Positions 60,280-64,000 of a DNA stretch of 64,000 bases are shown here, in pieces; position 1 is the first letter of the stretch, and the number at the start of each line of letters is the position of its first letter. The stretch lies in NCBI GenBank assembly GCA_002342805.1, contig DDQW01000080.1, positions 199,046-263,045 on the forward strand, read 5' to 3'. The notes under the pieces were generated by a model that saw nothing but the letters and a program-made list of their open reading frames with translations, was not told the origin of the DNA and ran no database searches. The position numbers and the translations under genes were made by a program. Source of the stretch: Clostridiales bacterium UBA2432 (lineage in GTDB: Bacteria; Bacillota; Clostridia; Lachnospirales; Vallitaleaceae).

Positions 60280-60352
60280 TGTTGACCTCCCTTTTCATAA
60301 TTAATTATTGACAACCTCATTGTAATTGCTTATTCACTTTATGAATAGGACG

Positions 60353-60390
60353 AAAAAAAACACCAATTCTCAGAATTTGAGCTTTGGTGT
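60353..60390 (-). terminator. Intrinsic terminator separating the two binding-protein genes
   Basis: Minus strand ACACCAA, AG, CTCA, loop AATTC, TGAG, AA, TTGGTGT, then eight T residues. It begins 14 bases after the stop of the 60405 gene, so that gene is transcribed on its own and not as part of the transporter operon. Confidence 0.85.
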
Positions 60391-60404
60391 ATAAAAAATC
60401 AACC

Positions 60405-61718
60405 CTATTCATATTTTTCTATTATTTTTTCACGTTCTATTATAAAAGCATCAAACACCTCCTCTATTGGTGTGTTATCATAAAAATACGCCTCACTAAG
60501 TTCCATGAATTTTTCTGTTAAATCTGAATATGCTGCATAAACAGGTTGCTCCTGAATACGCCTCGCATCAAAAAAAACATCTGTATTTTTTGCACCAACT
60601 TTTAATCGGTATAAATTCTGAATAGAATCATTAGTATAGGCACTGAGCATTCCATGTTTTGCAAGAATTTCTGCGCCTTCTCTCCCACAAAGAAACTTGA
60701 GAAATACAAACGCTTCTTCTTTGTTCTTACACCGATTAACGATACCGGCAAATTGATACTGTCCCAAAGTTGTATTGTATTCTTGTCCATCTGGTACAGG
60801 CATTGGAGCTAAGTCCCAATCGATTGATGATTTTCCTTGTTTTTCGTCTTCAAGAATCATTCCAACGAACCATTCGCCTTGAGGCATCATCGCAATCCGA
60901 TCTTCTTCAAAGTTATTTAACCAATCTTGTTCTCTTTTCTGAATTTCTTCAAAAGTCATATGACTTTTATCTTCATACATAAGCTGATATAAAAATTCTA
61001 AGGATTCTTTTGTGTATTGTAGGTCATCATCATACAAATAATTCGATTGCTGTATACCCATAAAATTATAAATCCAATCGATCCAATAGCCACCCCAAAA
61101 TTCTCCATTTGATTTTTCGGTGATGTTTTTAGCTAATTGTCGATATTCATTCCATGTCATTTTTGTTGGATATGGTATATTTAACCGGTCAAAGATAGCC
61201 TTATTATATACCAAAACCCAGCAGGTACTTCTTGTCGGGAGGCCATAATATTGTCCATTTATAGAGATATTATTATACATATTTCCATATGCTGTGATAT
61301 CAATATTTGAATTTTGTATGTTTTCAGTTATATCATGCAAATACCCTTTTTCTTTATATTGAACCATTTTCGAAATTCCTCTAGCTCCAATAATATCTAT
61401 CTTCGCTTCTGTCTCTAGCATGTCAAGAATTTCAACTTCATAATCACCGGTATCTAAAAGATGTACCTTAACTTCGATGTTTTGGTGGAGTTGATTGAAT
61501 TCATTCGCAATTGCATTAACATAAAAACCTTCATCTCCCCATGTGTAAAAATCAAGAACGACTTTTTCCTCGTCCTGACTTTGATAATAACTTCCATTGC
61601 CTCCTTCCATGTTTGCTTGCTTTGTCATAATAAATGCACCTAATAATATACACATAATCAGTAAAAACAAAACGCTTAATACTACAATAATTTGAGTTTT
61701 TTCTTTCCATATATTCAT
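60405..61718 (-). CDS. Membrane-anchored solute-binding protein, candidate co-sensor
   Basis: 437-residue paralogue of the transporter's binding protein at 58966. The difference is at the N-terminus: residues 9-31 form an uninterrupted hydrophobic helix (VVLSVLFLLIMCILLGAFIM) with no lipobox, so the protein looks anchored by a membrane helix rather than lipidated. It has its own terminator and lies opposite a multi-span histidine kinase. The XylFII-LytS systems of clostridia use just such a membrane-anchored binding protein to relay sugar binding to the kinase, so a sensing role is inferred. The ribosome site before ATG is weak. A second transport receptor is the alternative. Confidence 0.85.
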   Translation of the reverse strand: MNIWKEKTQIIVVLSVLFLLIMCILLGAFIMTKQANMEGGNGSYYQSQDEEKVVLDFYTWGDEGFYVNAIANEFNQLHQNIEVKVHLLDTGDYEVEILDMLETEAKIDIIGARGISKMVQYKEKGYLHDITENIQNSNIDITAYGNMYNNISINGQYYGLPTRSTCWVLVYNKAIFDRLNIPYPTKMTWNEYRQLAKNITEKSNGEFWGGYWIDWIYNFMGIQQSNYLYDDDLQYTKESLEFLYQLMYEDKSHMTFEEIQKREQDWLNNFEEDRIAMMPQGEWFVGMILEDEKQGKSSIDWDLAPMPVPDGQEYNTTLGQYQFAGIVNRCKNKEEAFVFLKFLCGREGAEILAKHGMLSAYTNDSIQNLYRLKVGAKNTDVFFDARRIQEQPVYAAYSDLTEKFMELSEAYFYDNTPIEEVFDAFIIEREKIIEKYE

Positions 61719-61781
61719 CTTTTAAACATATCATATATCTTGAAACTTGCCTAGGCTGACTTTTTTTCAACCCCAATAAGC

Positions 61782-61810
61782 TTGAAAAGCTTTCCTCTCC
61801 ATGTCATAAT
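61782..61810 (+). promoter_or_regulatory. Promoter of the kinase-NarL regulator operon
   Basis: TTGAAA (61782-61787), a 17-base spacer and CATAAT (61805-61810), about 28 bases ahead of the kinase start. I found no equally good promoter for the divergent binding-protein gene in 61719-61781. Confidence 0.6.
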
Positions 61811-61838
61811 ACTTATATTACAATTGAAAGGATCATTT

Positions 61839-63356
61839 ATGTTTTATTTTACATTTGTTTTTTTGATTATTTCATTATTATTAATACAAAAAGAACGCCC
61901 TATTATTTCAGTGAAATATTTGATTTTTTCACTGACTTCATATACTGTCGCACTTTTTTCAATGATGTTTTACTTGTCAAAAGACACCTATTATTACAAT
62001 ACGGTTTATAATTATTTTTCTATTCCATCGAGTGTCTGGAAATTTATGATGTTTACGCCCTTGAATCGCTTCATTATTTTGAACATTATGAATGCTTCTT
62101 GCTTACTTACACTTTTTTTTAGTTTTTGTTTTGTTTTAACTTTTTATGCCCATTATTCCTTCTCAAAAATAGCCAAAATAAAACAAATCGTTTTTCTTAT
62201 TTTAATGCTACAATTTATTATATATAATCCTGTCGTACAACGCTGGTTTTATCTCAATACTATTTATACAGTTTTTTCTCACGCTCAGTATGATGCTTTA
62301 CAAAGTATTATAAATTATTTAACCATACTCATAAATAGTTCAATCATTTTATCCAGCATTTTTATTTTATTTTATAGTTATTCTATCGCTTCGCCATTGC
62401 GCATTATTCGAATTAATTTAATGAATGTTTTAATTTGTTATACATTAATTATGATGTCCTATGCTTTTATCTTTATTCGTTTTCCTATGAACCTCATTAA
62501 AGTATCTCAAGTTGCAAATACAACAACTTTTTTAACAATACCACTTAATCAAAACACATTTTTTTATAATTTATTTCCTTATTATCTTATTTTTTCATTA
62601 TTGCTCATTGGGTATACTTTGTATCGAACTTCACTCATTAATCGCAATATTTCAAAGCAAACATTTTCTTTATCAAAAGAAATTGCAGCCTCTGATACTA
62701 CTTCAAAAGTTTTTTGCCATTATATGAAAAACGAGTTGCTCGCAATTCAATCGGAGTTAGAGACAATTGAGGCTCCCACAAAAAACGCCCTCGAAAACGT
62801 CGTTCAACGCTGTAGTTATTTATACGAACGCTTAGATGATGTGCATAGAAAAACCAAAGCTTCCGAGCTGAATTTAAAAAAAATTGAATTAAATCAATAT
62901 TTAGAATCATGTCTTTCGCATCTTAATTACGAAACTCAAGATATCGCAACTTCTATTATTAGTGAAACTTCAAGTATTTATGTCCTTCTAGATCCAATAT
63001 ATTTTGAACAAGCTTTGCATAATATTTTTTCAAATGCTATTGACTCTATGAATAACTTACCCAAGGAAAGACGACAACTCACTATTCGATTAAACGTAAT
63101 TAATAATTGGGTCACTATTTTAGTTAAAGATACCGGGGCTGGAATTGACCCTGAAAACATAGATAATGTTTTTACCCCATTTTTTTCAACGCAACCCATC
63201 GCTAAACATTGGGGTGTCGGATTAACTTTAACTCATAAAATTATAACAGCTCATGAAGGCCACATAGAAATCGAAAGCGAAAAGGGTATCGGAACTACTG
63301 TTAAAATCGTTATCCCTAAACTCCCTCAAATCATAGAAAGGAACGGATTATTTTGA
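61839..63356 (+). CDS. Multi-span sensor histidine kinase
   Basis: 505 residues from the ATG at 61839 (AAAGGA upstream); a TTG-initiated frame from 61782 would overlap the promoter. The N-terminal half (about 1-280) has seven or so membrane spans with loops of 20-35 residues, a 7TM-type sensor without a large extracellular domain. The kinase core has the His box FCHYMKNELLAIQSE, N-box HNIFSNAIDSM, G1 box VKDTGAGIDPENI and WGVGLTLTHKIITAHEGHI. With no ligand domain of its own, it may depend on the membrane-anchored binding protein encoded opposite. Its stop overlaps the regulator's TTG start. Confidence 0.9.
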   Translation: MFYFTFVFLIISLLLIQKERPIISVKYLIFSLTSYTVALFSMMFYLSKDTYYYNTVYNYFSIPSSVWKFMMFTPLNRFIILNIMNASCLLTLFFSFCFVLTFYAHYSFSKIAKIKQIVFLILMLQFIIYNPVVQRWFYLNTIYTVFSHAQYDALQSIINYLTILINSSIILSSIFILFYSYSIASPLRIIRINLMNVLICYTLIMMSYAFIFIRFPMNLIKVSQVANTTTFLTIPLNQNTFFYNLFPYYLIFSLLLIGYTLYRTSLINRNISKQTFSLSKEIAASDTTSKVFCHYMKNELLAIQSELETIEAPTKNALENVVQRCSYLYERLDDVHRKTKASELNLKKIELNQYLESCLSHLNYETQDIATSIISETSSIYVLLDPIYFEQALHNIFSNAIDSMNNLPKERRQLTIRLNVINNWVTILVKDTGAGIDPENIDNVFTPFFSTQPIAKHWGVGLTLTHKIITAHEGHIEIESEKGIGTTVKIVIPKLPQIIERNGLF

Positions 63357-64000
63357 TAACAATCATGGTAGTAGATGATATAGTTCCAATCGCAAAAAAA
63401 TACACTCAATTTTTGAATCAAGTAGACAACTTTAAAGTTGTTGCAATAGTTCATAGTGGCTATGAAGCAGTTATGAACTGTGCTATTCACAAGCCTGATA
63501 TCATATTAATGGATGTGGAAATGGAAACACGCACTGCTGGTCTAGATGCAACAAAGTATATTTTAGAAAAATTCCCAAATACGAAAATAATCATACTCAC
63601 TGTTTATGAAGATGATGAAACTGTCTTTAAAGCTTTCCAATTAGGTGTTACCGATTATCTTCTTAAAAATTCAACTCCGGCTGAAATGGTGACATGTATT
63701 AATGATGCATATAATAACCGTTCACCAATTCGACCCACCATTGCACAAAAAATTCGTCGAGAGTTTCAACGTGTAAAAAAAAGTGAAAGCAGTTTTTTAT
63801 ACTGCCTTCACTTAGTCACTCAACTTACACAAACCGAACTTGATATTTTAGATTTGATGAGCCAGGGTTATACAAGAAAACAAATTTGTAAGATTCGATG
63901 TGTTGAATTGTCAACCATCAAAACCCAAATCAATAATATTTTAAAGAAATTTAATTGCAACTCTATGGAAGAAGTCGTCTCTCAAGTCAATGAACTTAAT
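63353..64000 (+). CDS. Response regulator, NarL/FixJ family, partial
   Basis: Open from a TTG at 63353, overlapping the kinase stop (TTGA) and served by AAAGGAA, to the window edge (216 codons); an ATG at 63365 is the alternative start. The receiver domain has the acidic pair in MVVDDIVPIA, phospho-acceptor Asp in DIILMDVEMETR and Lys in TDYLLKNSTPAEM. The LuxR-type helix-turn-helix begins near residue 160: LTQTELDILDLMSQGYTRKQ. It presumably activates the binding-protein or GH5/GH42 transport operon when the sugar is sensed. Few residues should be missing. Confidence 0.9.
   Translation, partial: MITIMVVDDIVPIAKKYTQFLNQVDNFKVVAIVHSGYEAVMNCAIHKPDIILMDVEMETRTAGLDATKYILEKFPNTKIIILTVYEDDETVFKAFQLGVTDYLLKNSTPAEMVTCINDAYNNRSPIRPTIAQKIRREFQRVKKSESSFLYCLHLVTQLTQTELDILDLMSQGYTRKQICKIRCVELSTIKTQINNILKKFNCNSMEEVVSQVNELN

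Noticed and set aside
1..64000. CRISPR arrays, tRNA or rRNA genes, insertion sequences
   Set aside because: I looked for regularly spaced repeats, tRNA-like cloverleafs and transposase frames and found none.

Overview
The window is AT-rich DNA from a Gram-positive, low-GC anaerobe, most likely a member of the Clostridia (Lachnospirales-like). The evidence is AGGAGG-type ribosome binding sites almost everywhere, sigma-A-like promoters, lipoprotein solute-binding proteins, CUT1 ABC sugar importers without their own ATPase, a LexA box of the Firmicutes type, YesM/YesN two-component systems and a glycyl-radical enzyme with its activase. I see no rRNA, tRNA, CRISPR array, insertion sequence or phage gene. 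Almost the whole window is carbohydrate uptake and catabolism, mostly on the minus strand.

Layout. (A) 1-7060: LacI and AraC regulators, then a CUT1 operon with an RraA-family protein, binding protein, two permeases, a PPC/DUF296 protein and a sugar isomerase-like TIM barrel. Three near-identical operators (TGTAAACGTTTACA type) sit at the regulator promoter, the operon promoter and inside the operon. (B) 7201-16369: a second CUT1 operon with DUF4867-like, isomerase/epimerase, Gfo/Idh, SDR and two VOC-fold genes, facing a divergent AraC regulator and a NUDIX hydrolase. (C) 16359-24116: a LacI regulator, then a TRAP-transporter operon resembling the yia genes (YhcH/YiaL, Gfo/Idh, YiaK-like reductase, TRAP P/Q/M, zinc dehydrogenase), driven by one promoter followed by two perfect TGTTAGCGCTAACA operators. 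(D) 24209-26990: a binding-protein/GGDEF/HD-GYP signalling protein, a second YhcH and an unknown 61-residue protein.

(E) 27055-37646: general functions. These are an SOS-controlled Y-family polymerase with a YolD-like partner, the YjjW/YjjI glycyl-radical pair opposite a Crp/Fnr regulator, a DUF4143 ATPase, an OmpR-type two-component pair, and a second Crp/Fnr regulator with a small DMT transporter. (F) 37723-53503: a YesMN two-component pair divergent from an Lpl-type CUT1 operon with a GH106-like protein, GH39, a DUF1593 protein, an esterase and a beta-glucuronidase carrying the diagnostic NxK motif. (G) 53836-64000: a CUT1 operon with GH5 and GH42 enzymes, followed by a separately terminated membrane-anchored paralogue of its binding protein and a divergent multi-membrane-pass histidine kinase with a NarL-type regulator, cut by the window edge.

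How it works together. None of the seven carbohydrate-active proteins in F and G has a recognisable signal peptide, so oligosaccharides appear to be imported intact and broken down inside the cell. Uronic-acid chemistry recurs (beta-glucuronidase, yia-like TRAP operon, YhcH proteins). The most interesting candidate systems are the membrane-anchored binding protein plus kinase in G, which looks like an XylFII-LytS-type three-component sugar sensor, and the uncharacterised enzyme set in B.
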